This document shows, piece by piece, positions 1 through 5,864 of a DNA stretch of 9,198 nt. Position numbers and translations under genes: made by a program. The notes below the pieces were generated by a model, which made no database searches, had not been told where the DNA came from, and saw only the letters and a program-made list of their open reading frames with translations. Positions within the stretch are counted from its first letter, which is position 1; each line of letters begins with the position of its first letter. Source of the stretch: Betaproteobacteria bacterium (GTDB lineage Bacteria > Pseudomonadota > Gammaproteobacteria > Burkholderiales > SG8-39). The DNA lies in assembly GCA_009693345.1 (NCBI GenBank), contig SHXL01000109.1, positions 1 to 9,198 on the forward strand, given 5' to 3'.

Positions 1-110
1 GCGAATACAACGAGGTGAGGCCCCACAGTTCGCTTGGCTACAGGCCACCGGCGCCGGCGGCCTGTAGCCCTCGGCCCCTCATGCTCGCGCAACCGCAGAT
101 GGTGCAGTAA
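1..110 (+). CDS. IS3-family transposase (OrfB type), C-terminal end only
   Basis: The reading frame beginning at base 3 encodes 35 residues to a TAA at 108-110 and continues upstream out of the window. It opens with YNEVRPHSSLGYRPPAP, the conserved end of the DDE integrase core of IS3-family transposases, where a Y-N-x-x-R-P-H-x-S-L-G block follows the catalytic glutamate. The protein cuts and rejoins DNA at the inverted repeats of its element. The catalytic Asp and Glu residues are not in the window, so integrity cannot be judged. The last residues after the proline-rich block are not conserved between family members. I am confident of the family and not of the subgroup. Confidence 0.83.
   Translation, partial: EYNEVRPHSSLGYRPPAPAACSPRPLMLAQPQMVQ
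36..69. repeat. Near-perfect 34-base palindrome in the transposase 3' end
   Basis: GGCTACAGGCC at 36-46 is exactly repeated in inverted orientation at 59-69. The intervening bases continue the symmetry: 48-51 pair with 54-57, and the only mismatch is 47/58. So 16 of 17 positions pair around a centre between 52 and 53. It lies inside the transposase codons for the LGYRPPAPAACS stretch. In RNA it would form a very stable hairpin about 40 bases before the stop codon. No T tract follows, so it is not an obvious intrinsic terminator. Confidence 0.8.
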
Positions 111-123
111 AGTAACAATGGCC

Positions 124-148
124 CTGGTACAAAAGATCGGTCAGGTCA
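124..148. repeat. Probable right terminal inverted repeat of the IS3-family element
   Basis: The 25 bases starting CTGGTACAAAAGATC and ending GGTCAGGTCA follow the transposase stop by 13 bases. Read from the outside they begin TGACCTGACC, resembling the ends of IS3-family elements whose transposases carry the same C-terminal motif. The partner repeat is outside the window, so the inner limit of the repeat is a guess and only the outer limit (about 148) is supported, by the abrupt start of the host frame. Confidence 0.58.
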
Positions 149-265
149 GTTCCACTCGCGGCCAATCGCCACCACCGCGGTCGGAAAGACCAGCATGGCG
201 AGGTGGTCTAGCAGGTGCCCCAGATTAAGGAACGGAACGAGCCAGCGATTTTTTATCGCCCGCAC
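149..265 (-). pseudogene. 5' fragment of an MFS-type transporter gene, truncated by the IS element
   Basis: On the minus strand a GTG at 265-263 opens a 39-codon frame that reaches the IS boundary and is stopped by TGA at 148-146, the first bases of the element. GGAG (273-270) lies 4 bases before the GTG and supports this start. The peptide has a charged start (MRAIKNRW) followed by one hydrophobic helix containing NLGHLLDH and FPTAVVAI, then a polar GREWN. This is the style of the first membrane helix of major facilitator superfamily transporters from betaproteobacteria, where an H-x-x-D-H motif and a proline in the helix recur. The substrate cannot be guessed. With one helix of the usual twelve left, the product cannot be functional. 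The gene was divergent from ccmA, 55 bases apart. A short unrelated membrane protein is possible but less likely. Confidence 0.5.
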
Positions 266-307
266 GATACTCCATTTGCAGGCCGCGAGCTGTGGCAGTT
301 TCGCAAG

Positions 308-313
308 TAAAAT
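308..313 (+). promoter_or_regulatory. Candidate -10 element for ccmA (possible leaderless start)
   Basis: TAAAAT at 308-313 matches the sigma-70 -10 consensus at five of six positions and stands out in GC-rich surroundings. Seven bases separate it from the ccmA ATG at 321, so transcription would begin at or next to the start codon. No Shine-Dalgarno sequence is visible before that ATG. I see no good -35 hexamer at 16-18 bases upstream. The whole space between the two divergent gene starts is only 266-320. Confidence 0.42.
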
Positions 314-320
314 CATCGGC

Positions 321-932
321 ATGCTAGAAACAACGGCGCTCGCCTGCGAGCGCGGCGGGATGCGCCTGTTCTCCGACTTGGGCGTCGCGCTGCAAGCCGG
401 CGGGCTGCTGCGGGTACGCGGCAACAACGGTAGCGGCAAGACCACGCTGTTGCGCACGCTCGCCGGGCTGACGCGGCCGGCAGCCGGATCGGTACGCTGG
501 CGCGGCGAACCGATCGGCGACGATTTCCGAAGGGAGATGCTGTTCCTCGGGCACGCCGCCGCGGTGAAGGATGAAATGACGGTCTCGGAGAATCTGGAAT
601 TTTCTTCCCGGATTTCCTGTCTGGATGTTGCTGAATCGAAAATCAGGGACGCCCTCGAATGCCTCGGCATTGTCCGCCTCGCGGACCTGCCGGCGCGGTA
701 CCTGTCGCAGGGCCAGCGCAAGCGCGCCGCCCTCGCCCGTCTCGCGCTGTCCGCGAGCGTGCCGCTCTGGCTTCTCGATGAACCTTTCTCCGCGCTGGAT
801 GACGAGGCGATCGCGCGCGTCAGCGCGCTGTGCGCTGCGCACCTGGCCGCGGGCGGCATGGTGGTCCTGACCTCGCACCAGGACATCCCGATCGCGGCAG
901 CGGATGCGCGCGCCATTGAGATGCGGGGCTGA
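321..932 (+). CDS. ccmA: CcmA, ATPase of the haem-handling ABC transporter CcmAB
   Basis: This is the cytoplasmic ATPase of the CcmABCD complex. ATP hydrolysis by CcmA is needed to release haem-loaded CcmE from CcmC and CcmD rather than to move haem across the membrane. The 203-residue length is normal for the family. Walker A is GNNGSGKT (34-41), the ABC signature LSQGQ (128-132), Walker B WLLDEP (150-155) with Asp153 and Glu154, and the switch histidine is His186 in LTSHQ. Where E. coli CcmA has GHQ in the Q-loop region, this protein has GHA (78-80). The frame is open back to 195, but the ATG at 321 gives the family's MLE-type start and follows the -10-like hexamer by seven bases. ccmB begins six bases after the stop. 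Identification is secure. Confidence 0.97.
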   Translation: MLETTALACERGGMRLFSDLGVALQAGGLLRVRGNNGSGKTTLLRTLAGLTRPAAGSVRWRGEPIGDDFRREMLFLGHAAAVKDEMTVSENLEFSSRISCLDVAESKIRDALECLGIVRLADLPARYLSQGQRKRAALARLALSASVPLWLLDEPFSALDDEAIARVSALCAAHLAAGGMVVLTSHQDIPIAAADARAIEMRG

Positions 933-938
933 CGCGCG

Positions 939-1607
939 ATGCTGCAGGCCTACGCATTCATCGTCCGCCGGGAGCTGCGCCTCGCGCTGCGCCGCAAGGG
1001 CGACGTGCTGAACGTGCTCGTGTTCTTCATCGTGGTGGCGAGCCTTTTCCCCCTCGGCGTAGGACCGGAACCCGGCCAACTGCGCGCGATGGCTGCGGGC
1101 GTGGTCTGGATCGCCGCGCTGCTCGCCGCAGTACTGTCGCTGCCGCGCCTGTTCGCGGCGGACCATGCCGATGGCACGCTGGAGCAGATGCTGGTGTCGC
1201 CGCAGCCGCTCCTCGTCATCGTGCTTTCGAAGGCCAGCGCGCACTGGTTGCTGACCGGCCTGCCGCTTGCGCTCACGGCGCCGCTGATCGGCCTGCAGTA
1301 CGACCTGCCGACTGACGCGCTGGGCGTGCTGCTTGCTTCGCTGCTCATCGGCACCCCGGTGCTGAGCCTGCTCGGCTCTGCGGGGGCAGCACTGACGCTT
1401 GGCGTGCACGGTGGCGGCGCACTGCTCGGCCTGCTGGTGCTGCCGCTATTCGTTCCGGTGCTGGTGTTCGGCGCCGGCGCGGTGACTTCCACCTTGATCG
1501 GGATCAATCCGTCGGCGCACCTGTCGCTGCTTGGCGCATTTCTTGCGGTATCCTCGCTTATCGGTCCATGGGCTGCCTGCGCGGCCCTCCGGGTCGCCCT
1601 CGATTGA
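939..1607 (+). CDS. ccmB: CcmB, membrane subunit of the CcmAB transporter
   Basis: CcmB is the integral membrane partner of CcmA in the CcmABCD complex that releases holo-CcmE. The 222 residues form about six hydrophobic helices, near 23-41, 50-70, 100-120, 126-152, 158-183 and 194-218, typical of the family in both length and layout. The N-terminal basic segment (RRELRLALRRKGD) leads into the first helix, and the conserved DGTLEQMLVSP (78-88) lies on the loop after helix 2. This loop is characteristic of CcmB, although its contact with the ATPase is inferred from ABC transporters in general. The ATG lies six bases after the ccmA stop, and its own stop overlaps the ccmC start by one base (TGATG). 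Confidence 0.96.
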   Translation: MLQAYAFIVRRELRLALRRKGDVLNVLVFFIVVASLFPLGVGPEPGQLRAMAAGVVWIAALLAAVLSLPRLFAADHADGTLEQMLVSPQPLLVIVLSKASAHWLLTGLPLALTAPLIGLQYDLPTDALGVLLASLLIGTPVLSLLGSAGAALTLGVHGGGALLGLLVLPLFVPVLVFGAGAVTSTLIGINPSAHLSLLGAFLAVSSLIGPWAACAALRVALD

Positions 1608-2344
1608 TGGCTTCTCGGTTATTACAATTCGCCACCCCACAGGCTTTTTTCCCGCTCGCGGGAAAACTGGTGCCGTGGTTCTCGGTCCTGGCAGGCGCGC
1701 TCGCGCTCGCCGGTCTGTATGTCGCGTTCCTGGTCGCCCCCACCGACCACCAGCAGGGCGAGTCGTACCGGATCATCTTCATCCACGTGCCGGCGGCCTG
1801 GATGTCGATGTTCCTCTATGTGGTGATGGCCGGCTGGGCCGGGCTCGGACTGGCGCTGAACACCCGGCTGTCGGGCATGATGTCCTCGGCGATCGCGCCG
1901 ACCGGCGCGATGTTCACCTTTGTCGCCCTTTGGAGCGGCGCGCTCTGGGGCAGGCCCACCTGGGGCGCGTACTGGGTGTGGGACGCGCGCCTGACATCGG
2001 AACTGGTGCTGCTGTTCCTTTACCTGGGCTTCATCGCACTCAAGAGTGCGATTCCCGATCCGGTGCGCGCCGACCGTGCCGGCGCGATCCTCGCGCTGGT
2101 CGGGGTGGTCAATGTGCCGATCATCTACTTTTCGGTGCAGTGGTGGAATACGCTGCACCAGGGCGCGTCCGTGAGCCTGACGCGCGCGCCCTCGATGGCC
2201 GCCGCGATGCTCCTCGGCATGCTGCTGATGGCGCTCGCGGCCTGGATGTACAGCATCGCAACCGCGCTTTCCCGCGTGCGCTCGATCATTCTCGAACGCG
2301 AGCGCGATGCCGAATGGGTGCGGATGCAGAGGTCGGCGGCATGA
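1607..2344 (+). CDS. ccmC: CcmC, haem-handling membrane protein that loads CcmE
   Basis: CcmC binds haem at the periplasmic face and attaches it to CcmE. The 245-residue protein has six predicted membrane helices. The haem-handling motif WGAYWVWDARLT is at 119-130. The two histidines known as axial haem ligands in E. coli fall at the same numbers here, His60 (in FIHVPAAW) and His184 (in WWNTLHQG). An earlier in-frame ATG at 1568 would add 13 residues of GC-rich, proline- and arginine-rich sequence lying inside ccmB. The ATG at 1607 was chosen because it gives the usual start, matches the E. coli numbering, and overlaps the ccmB stop by one base. The C-terminal tail is charged and cytoplasmic. 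The stop overlaps ccmD by four bases. Confidence 0.97.
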   Translation: MASRLLQFATPQAFFPLAGKLVPWFSVLAGALALAGLYVAFLVAPTDHQQGESYRIIFIHVPAAWMSMFLYVVMAGWAGLGLALNTRLSGMMSSAIAPTGAMFTFVALWSGALWGRPTWGAYWVWDARLTSELVLLFLYLGFIALKSAIPDPVRADRAGAILALVGVVNVPIIYFSVQWWNTLHQGASVSLTRAPSMAAAMLLGMLLMALAAWMYSIATALSRVRSIILERERDAEWVRMQRSAA

Positions 2345-2460
2345 ATTGGGGAAGCCTAAATGAATTCATCGCCATGGGCGGATACGGCTACTACGTGTGG
2401 GGTTCGTATGGCGTTGCTGCTCTTTGCATTGCCCTTGAAGTTTGGACACTGAGAAGATGA
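2341..2460 (+). CDS. ccmD: CcmD, small membrane protein of the CcmABCD complex
   Basis: This 39-residue gene is easily missed. It starts at the ATG overlapping the ccmC stop (ATGA at 2341-2344) and ends in an ATGA overlap with ccmE. CcmD is a small single-helix protein needed to release holo-CcmE from CcmABC. The peptide has a polar N-terminus, a glycine- and tyrosine-rich approach (MGGYGYYVWGSYG) and one helix (about 20-35) ending in TLRR, consistent with a cytoplasmic basic end. The aromatic Y-x-x-Y/W-x-S-Y/F-G pattern before the helix is typical of CcmD. Base composition is noticeably less GC-rich than in its neighbours. Position and motif make the call firm despite the short length. Confidence 0.92.
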   Translation: MNWGSLNEFIAMGGYGYYVWGSYGVAALCIALEVWTLRR

Positions 2461-2924
2461 AACCCAGACACCAACGCATGCTCGCTATCGTCGCGGGGGT
2501 CACGCTGATCGCGGTCGCCGCCGCGCTGGTGCTGAACGCCTTCCAGGGCAACGTCGTGTTCTTTTTCAGCCCGAGCCAGATCGCGGCAAAGGAAGCGCCG
2601 CTGGACCGGACCTTCCGCGTCGGCGGCATGGTCGAATCGGGGAGCCTGAAACGGCGCGCCGACGGACTCACGGTGGAATTCATCGTCACCGACACCGCGA
2701 AGAGCATCCCGGTGGTGTACACCGGCATCCTTCCGGACCTGTTCAAGGAGGGCAAAGGCGTGGTGGCGCAGGGCAAGCTCGGGCCCGATGGCGCGTTCCA
2801 CGCCAGCGAAGTGCTCGCCAAGCACGACGAAAACTACATGCCGCCCGAGGCCGCGCACGCGCTGTCGAAGGCGGAGGCGGATAAAGCGGCGAAAAGCGTC
2901 GTGCCGCCAGGGGGTAACCGATGA
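2457..2924 (+). CDS. ccmE: CcmE, periplasmic haem chaperone
   Basis: CcmE carries haem covalently on one histidine, taking it from CcmC and delivering it to CcmF. The 155 residues comprise a short cytoplasmic start (MKPRHQRM), a signal anchor (about 9-28) and a periplasmic OB-fold beta barrel (about 45-120). The haem-binding motif follows: His123 and Tyr127 in HDENY, the HxxxY form of Proteobacteria. A charged, flexible tail ends the protein. An upstream in-frame ATG at 2442 would add five residues inside ccmD. The ATG at 2457 gives the standard MKPRHQR start and the same four-base ATGA overlap used by its neighbours. The stop overlaps the ccmF ATG by four bases. Confidence 0.97.
   Translation: MKPRHQRMLAIVAGVTLIAVAAALVLNAFQGNVVFFFSPSQIAAKEAPLDRTFRVGGMVESGSLKRRADGLTVEFIVTDTAKSIPVVYTGILPDLFKEGKGVVAQGKLGPDGAFHASEVLAKHDENYMPPEAAHALSKAEADKAAKSVVPPGGNR
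2909..2915 (+). promoter_or_regulatory. Ribosome binding site of ccmF
   Basis: AGGGGGT lies five bases before the ccmF ATG at 2921. It is the clearest purine-rich site at any of the overlapping junctions in this operon and supports independent initiation of ccmF in addition to coupling from ccmE. Confidence 0.55.
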
Positions 2925-4885
2925 TTCCGGAACTCGGCCAGTTCGCACTCATTGTCGCGCTGGCCATCGCGCTCGCGCAGGCCGCCCTGTCTCTCACCGG
3001 GGCGGCGCGCGGAACCCCCGGCTTCATGGCGGTCGCCCGCCCTGCGGCACAAGGCCTGTTCGTCTTCGTCGCGTTCGCTTTCGGTTGCCTCGCCTGGTCG
3101 TTCTACAGCAATGACTTTTCGGTGCTCAATGTGGCGACCAACTCCAATTCCAGGCTGCCGACGGCCTATCGCATTGCGGCGACCTGGGGCAGCCACGAAG
3201 GCTCGCTCCTGTTGTGGGTCCTGATGCTCTCGGTCTGGATGCTGGCGGTCTCGGTGTTCAGCCGCAGCCTGCCGGAGGACATGGTGGCGCGCATCCTCGG
3301 CGTCATGGGCCTCGTCGCGGTCGGATTCCTTTCCTTCATGCTGTTCACCTCCAACCCGTTCGAACGCCTGCTTCCCGCGGCGGCGGAGGGCCACGACCTC
3401 AACCCCCTGCTGCAGGACCCCGGAATGGTGTTCCACCCGCCGATGCTCTACATGGGCTACGTCGGGTTTTCGGTCGCCTTCGCGTTTGCGATCGCGGCGC
3501 TGCTCGACGGGCGCCTCGACGCGAGCTGGGCGCGGTGGTCGCGGCCCTGGACCACGGCCGCGTGGATCTTCCTCACCATCGGCATCGCGCTCGGCAGCTT
3601 CTGGGCGTACTACGAACTCGGCTGGGGCGGTTGGTGGTTCTGGGACCCGGTGGAAAACGCCTCGTTCATGCCCTGGCTGATCGGCACGGCCTTGATCCAC
3701 TCACTCGCGGTGACCGAGAAGCGCGGCGCGTTCAAGGCCTGGACCGTGCTGCTCGCGATCATCGCGTTTTCCTTGAGCCTGCTCGGCACCTTCCTCGTGC
3801 GCTCGGGCGTACTCACCTCGGTGCATGCCTTCGCCACCGACCCCAAGCGCGGCATCTTCATCCTCTGCTTCCTCGCCGTGGTGATCGGGGGCTCGCTTTC
3901 GCTGTACGCGTGGCGCGCGAACCGCGTCGCACCGGGCGCGCGCTTCGAACTGCTGTCGCGCGAATCCATGCTGCTCGCCAACAGCGTGCTGCTGCTGGTC
4001 GCCTGCGGCGCGGTAATGCTCGGCACGCTGTATCCCCTGTTCCTCGATGCACTCGGCCTGGGCAAGATTTCAGTCGGGCCGCCCTACTTTGATTCGGTGT
4101 TCATGCCGCTGATGGCGCCGGCAATCCTGCTCGCCGGGATCGGGCCGCTGATGGCCTGGCGCAAGGGCGATGCGGCGCAACTGGTGCGGCGGCTGCGCTG
4201 GATCGCGATCGTCGCGCTGCTCGGCGCACTTTTCGTGCCGCTGGCGTTCGGACGCTGGGCTGCGCTCACCAGCACCGGCCTGCTGCTCGCGTTCTGGATT
4301 CTTGCAGGTACCTTGACTTCTTTAATTATCAGAATTAGATCAAGAACAAAAATCACTAGCGCCTTCCTCGGCATGCTGCTCGCGCACGCTGGCGTCGGGG
4401 TATTCGTCATCGGCATCACCCTGGTCAAGAGCTACGAGTCCGAGCGCGACTTGCGCATGGCGCCCGGAGAAACCGCCGAGCTCGGCGGCTACAGCTTCCG
4501 CTTCGAGGGCGTGCGCGAGGTGAGCGGCCCGAACTATGCCGCGACGCGCGGCACGATCTTCGTTCAGCGCGATGGCGCAACCATCGCTCGCCTCGAGCCG
4601 GAAAAGCGCGTTTATCTCGTGCAACGCAACCCCATGACCGAAGCCGCGATCGATGCCGGCATCTCGCGCGATGTCTATGTCGCGCTGGGAGAAGCGGTAG
4701 GGGGCGATGCATGGACGGTGCGCATCCACATCAAGCCTTTCATCCGCTGGATCTGGATCGGGTGTCTGATGATGGCCTTTGGCGGCCTGCTCGCCGCGAT
4801 CGACCGGCGCTACCGGAATGCCGCGCGCCGGCCTGAGGACGCATCCGCCGCCGACGCGACCCTTATCCGGAGCGGCACGGCTTGA
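2921..4885 (+). CDS. ccmF: CcmF, core of the haem lyase that attaches haem to apocytochrome c
   Basis: CcmF takes haem from holo-CcmE and, with CcmH and CcmI, forms the thioether bonds to the CXXCH motif of apocytochrome c. The 654-residue membrane protein has the family's usual length and many helices. The haem-handling motif GWGGWWFWDPVEN spans 234-246. Conserved histidines are His172 (FHPPMLYMGY), His260, His302 and His489, each within one or two positions of the E. coli ligands. A large periplasmic loop covers about 503-605, followed by the last helix (608-627). GSHEG (90-94) and SNPFERL are further family signatures. Codons 467-477 (4319-4351) are only 21% GC and use AGA for all three arginines, unlike the rest of the gene. 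The stop overlaps a TTG start of ccmG. Confidence 0.97.
   Translation: MIPELGQFALIVALAIALAQAALSLTGAARGTPGFMAVARPAAQGLFVFVAFAFGCLAWSFYSNDFSVLNVATNSNSRLPTAYRIAATWGSHEGSLLLWVLMLSVWMLAVSVFSRSLPEDMVARILGVMGLVAVGFLSFMLFTSNPFERLLPAAAEGHDLNPLLQDPGMVFHPPMLYMGYVGFSVAFAFAIAALLDGRLDASWARWSRPWTTAAWIFLTIGIALGSFWAYYELGWGGWWFWDPVENASFMPWLIGTALIHSLAVTEKRGAFKAWTVLLAIIAFSLSLLGTFLVRSGVLTSVHAFATDPKRGIFILCFLAVVIGGSLSLYAWRANRVAPGARFELLSRESMLLANSVLLLVACGAVMLGTLYPLFLDALGLGKISVGPPYFDSVFMPLMAPAILLAGIGPLMAWRKGDAAQLVRRLRWIAIVALLGALFVPLAFGRWAALTSTGLLLAFWILAGTLTSLIIRIRSRTKITSAFLGMLLAHAGVGVFVIGITLVKSYESERDLRMAPGETAELGGYSFRFEGVREVSGPNYAATRGTIFVQRDGATIARLEPEKRVYLVQRNPMTEAAIDAGISRDVYVALGEAVGGDAWTVRIHIKPFIRWIWIGCLMMAFGGLLAAIDRRYRNAARRPEDASAADATLIRSGTA
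4869..4872 (+). promoter_or_regulatory. Ribosome binding site supporting the TTG start of ccmG
   Basis: GGAG at 4869-4872 lies nine bases before the TTG at 4882. It supports initiation at a rare start codon where the ccmF stop and ccmG start share the four bases TTGA. No in-frame ATG occurs before residue 58, far past the membrane anchor. Confidence 0.5.
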
Positions 4886-5406
4886 AGCGCTTCCTGTGGC
4901 CGCTCGCGATTTTCATCATCCTGGTCGGCTTCCTCGTCGTCGGGCTGAAGCTTGATCCGCGCGAGGTCCCCTCGCCGCTGGTGGGCAAGCCCGCGCCCGC
5001 GTTCGAGCTTCCGATCTTGCACCAGCCGGACAAGCGCTTCGTCCCCGGCGACATGCGCGGCAAGGTGTGGCTGCTCAACGTCTGGGCCTCGTGGTGCGTG
5101 TCCTGCCGCGAGGAGCATCCCGTGCTGCTGGATCTCGCGAAGCGCGGCGTAATGCCCATCCTCGGCCTGAATTACAAGGACAAGCGCGACGATGCCAACG
5201 CCTGGCTGAAGCAGTTCGGCAATCCCTACGAACTCTCGGCGGTCGACGCCGACGGGCGCATCGGCATCGACTACGGGGTCTACGGCGTGCCCGAGACCTA
5301 CTTGATCGACGCCGAAGGGGTGATCCGCTACAAGCAGATCGGCCCGATCACCCCGGCAGTGCTCGAGCAGAAGATCCTGCCGCTCGTGATGTCGCTGAAG
5401 AAATGA
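4882..5406 (+). CDS. ccmG: CcmG (DsbE), membrane-anchored thiol:disulfide oxidoreductase
   Basis: CcmG is a periplasmic thioredoxin-fold protein that keeps apocytochrome cysteines, or the CcmH pair, reduced for haem attachment, with electrons from the DsbD/CcdA type of transporter (not encoded here). The 174 residues start with a membrane anchor (about 4-22) and contain the active site WASWCVSCREEHP with Cys72 and Cys75. The cis-proline is Pro137 in GVYGVPETYLID, a sequence typical of the DsbE family. The only start that keeps the anchor is the TTG at 4882, overlapping the ccmF stop as TTGA and preceded by GGAG. A later GTG at codon 19 or 20 would destroy the anchor. The stop overlaps the ccmH ATG by four bases. 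Confidence 0.95.
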   Translation: MKRFLWPLAIFIILVGFLVVGLKLDPREVPSPLVGKPAPAFELPILHQPDKRFVPGDMRGKVWLLNVWASWCVSCREEHPVLLDLAKRGVMPILGLNYKDKRDDANAWLKQFGNPYELSAVDADGRIGIDYGVYGVPETYLIDAEGVIRYKQIGPITPAVLEQKILPLVMSLKK

Positions 5407-5864
5407 AAGTTCTGCTGTTTTTGGCTTTTTTTCTTTTTTCGATTTCGGGAAATGCGAATCCCGAAACTGAAGAGCGCATTCGTCGCCTCTCGGAAAAACT
5501 GCGCTGCCTGGTTTGCCAGAACCAGACGCTCGCCGACTCGAACGCCGAACTCGCCTCGGATCTTCGCCGGCAGCTGCGCGAGCAGGTCGCCGCGGGACAC
5601 AGCGACGACGAGATTCTCGATTTCCTGGTGCAGCGCTACGGCGACTTCGTCCTGTACGACCCCCCCTTCAAGGCCACTACCCTGCTGCTGTGGCTCGGGC
5701 CCTTCGTCCTCCTTGCCGCGGCAGCGCTGGTGCTCGTCACGACGCTGAGGCGCCGGCGCCGCGCGCCCGAGGAGCCGGCGCTGGGTCAGGACGACAAGCG
5801 CCTGGTCGAGCGCGTGCTCGGACCGGCGACTCCGTCCGGCAAACCGGACGGGGGCGCGCGATGA
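5403..5864 (+). CDS. ccmH: CcmH (CcmL), thiol-reducing subunit of the haem lyase
   Basis: CcmH is a membrane-anchored periplasmic protein that interacts with apocytochrome c and with CcmG and CcmF. The 153 residues comprise a signal peptide (1 to about 18, cleavage probably after GNA), a three-helix domain with the motif LRCLVCQNQ (Cys35 and Cys38), the conserved YGDFVLYDPPFK (79-90), a membrane helix (about 95-114) and a basic cytoplasmic tail. It lacks the TPR extension that E. coli CcmH carries as a fusion; that part is the separate ccmI next door, the common arrangement in many other Proteobacteria. The signal-peptide codons contain runs of seven and six thymines, unusual in this GC-rich DNA. 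Both ends overlap the neighbouring genes by four bases. Confidence 0.96.
   Translation: MKVLLFLAFFLFSISGNANPETEERIRRLSEKLRCLVCQNQTLADSNAELASDLRRQLREQVAAGHSDDEILDFLVQRYGDFVLYDPPFKATTLLLWLGPFVLLAAAALVLVTTLRRRRRAPEEPALGQDDKRLVERVLGPATPSGKPDGGAR

Larger units (their letters stand above)
1..148 (+). mobile_element. Right end of an IS3-family insertion sequence (left part outside window)
   Basis: The segment combines the C-terminal codons of an IS3-type transposase (frame closes at 110) with a probable right terminal inverted repeat ending at about 148. The outermost bases read inward as TGACCTGACCGATC, which is the TGACCTG-type end I associate with some IS3-family elements. Directly beyond 148 a host reading frame on the minus strand begins abruptly, as expected for an insertion boundary. 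The left end and any target-site duplication lie outside the window, so I cannot say whether the element is intact. The end coordinate could be off by one to three bases. Confidence 0.7.

Noticed and set aside
195..320. An earlier start for ccmA in the same frame
   Set aside because: The extra 42 residues do not resemble CcmA and would overlap the broken divergent gene. The ATG at 321 gives the normal length and follows a -10-like element.
324..1409. A 361-codon open frame on the minus strand opposite ccmA and ccmB
   Set aside because: It is opposite two genes with complete family motifs. Its translation is rich in Arg, Gln, His and Ala with no recognisable domain, as expected for the antisense of GC-rich codons.
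1568..1606. An earlier ATG for ccmC
   Set aside because: The extra 13 residues are encoded within the end of ccmB and look like out-of-frame sequence. The start at 1607 preserves His60 and His184 numbering and the one-base overlap.
1624..1629. TACAAT, a -10-like hexamer early in ccmC
   Set aside because: It is inside a tightly overlapped operon, encodes conserved-style N-terminal residues, and has no start codon at the distance seen for ccmA and mobA.
2834..3700. A 288-codon open frame on the minus strand opposite ccmF
   Set aside because: Highly charged, low-complexity translation opposite the well-conserved CcmF N-terminal half; a composition artefact.
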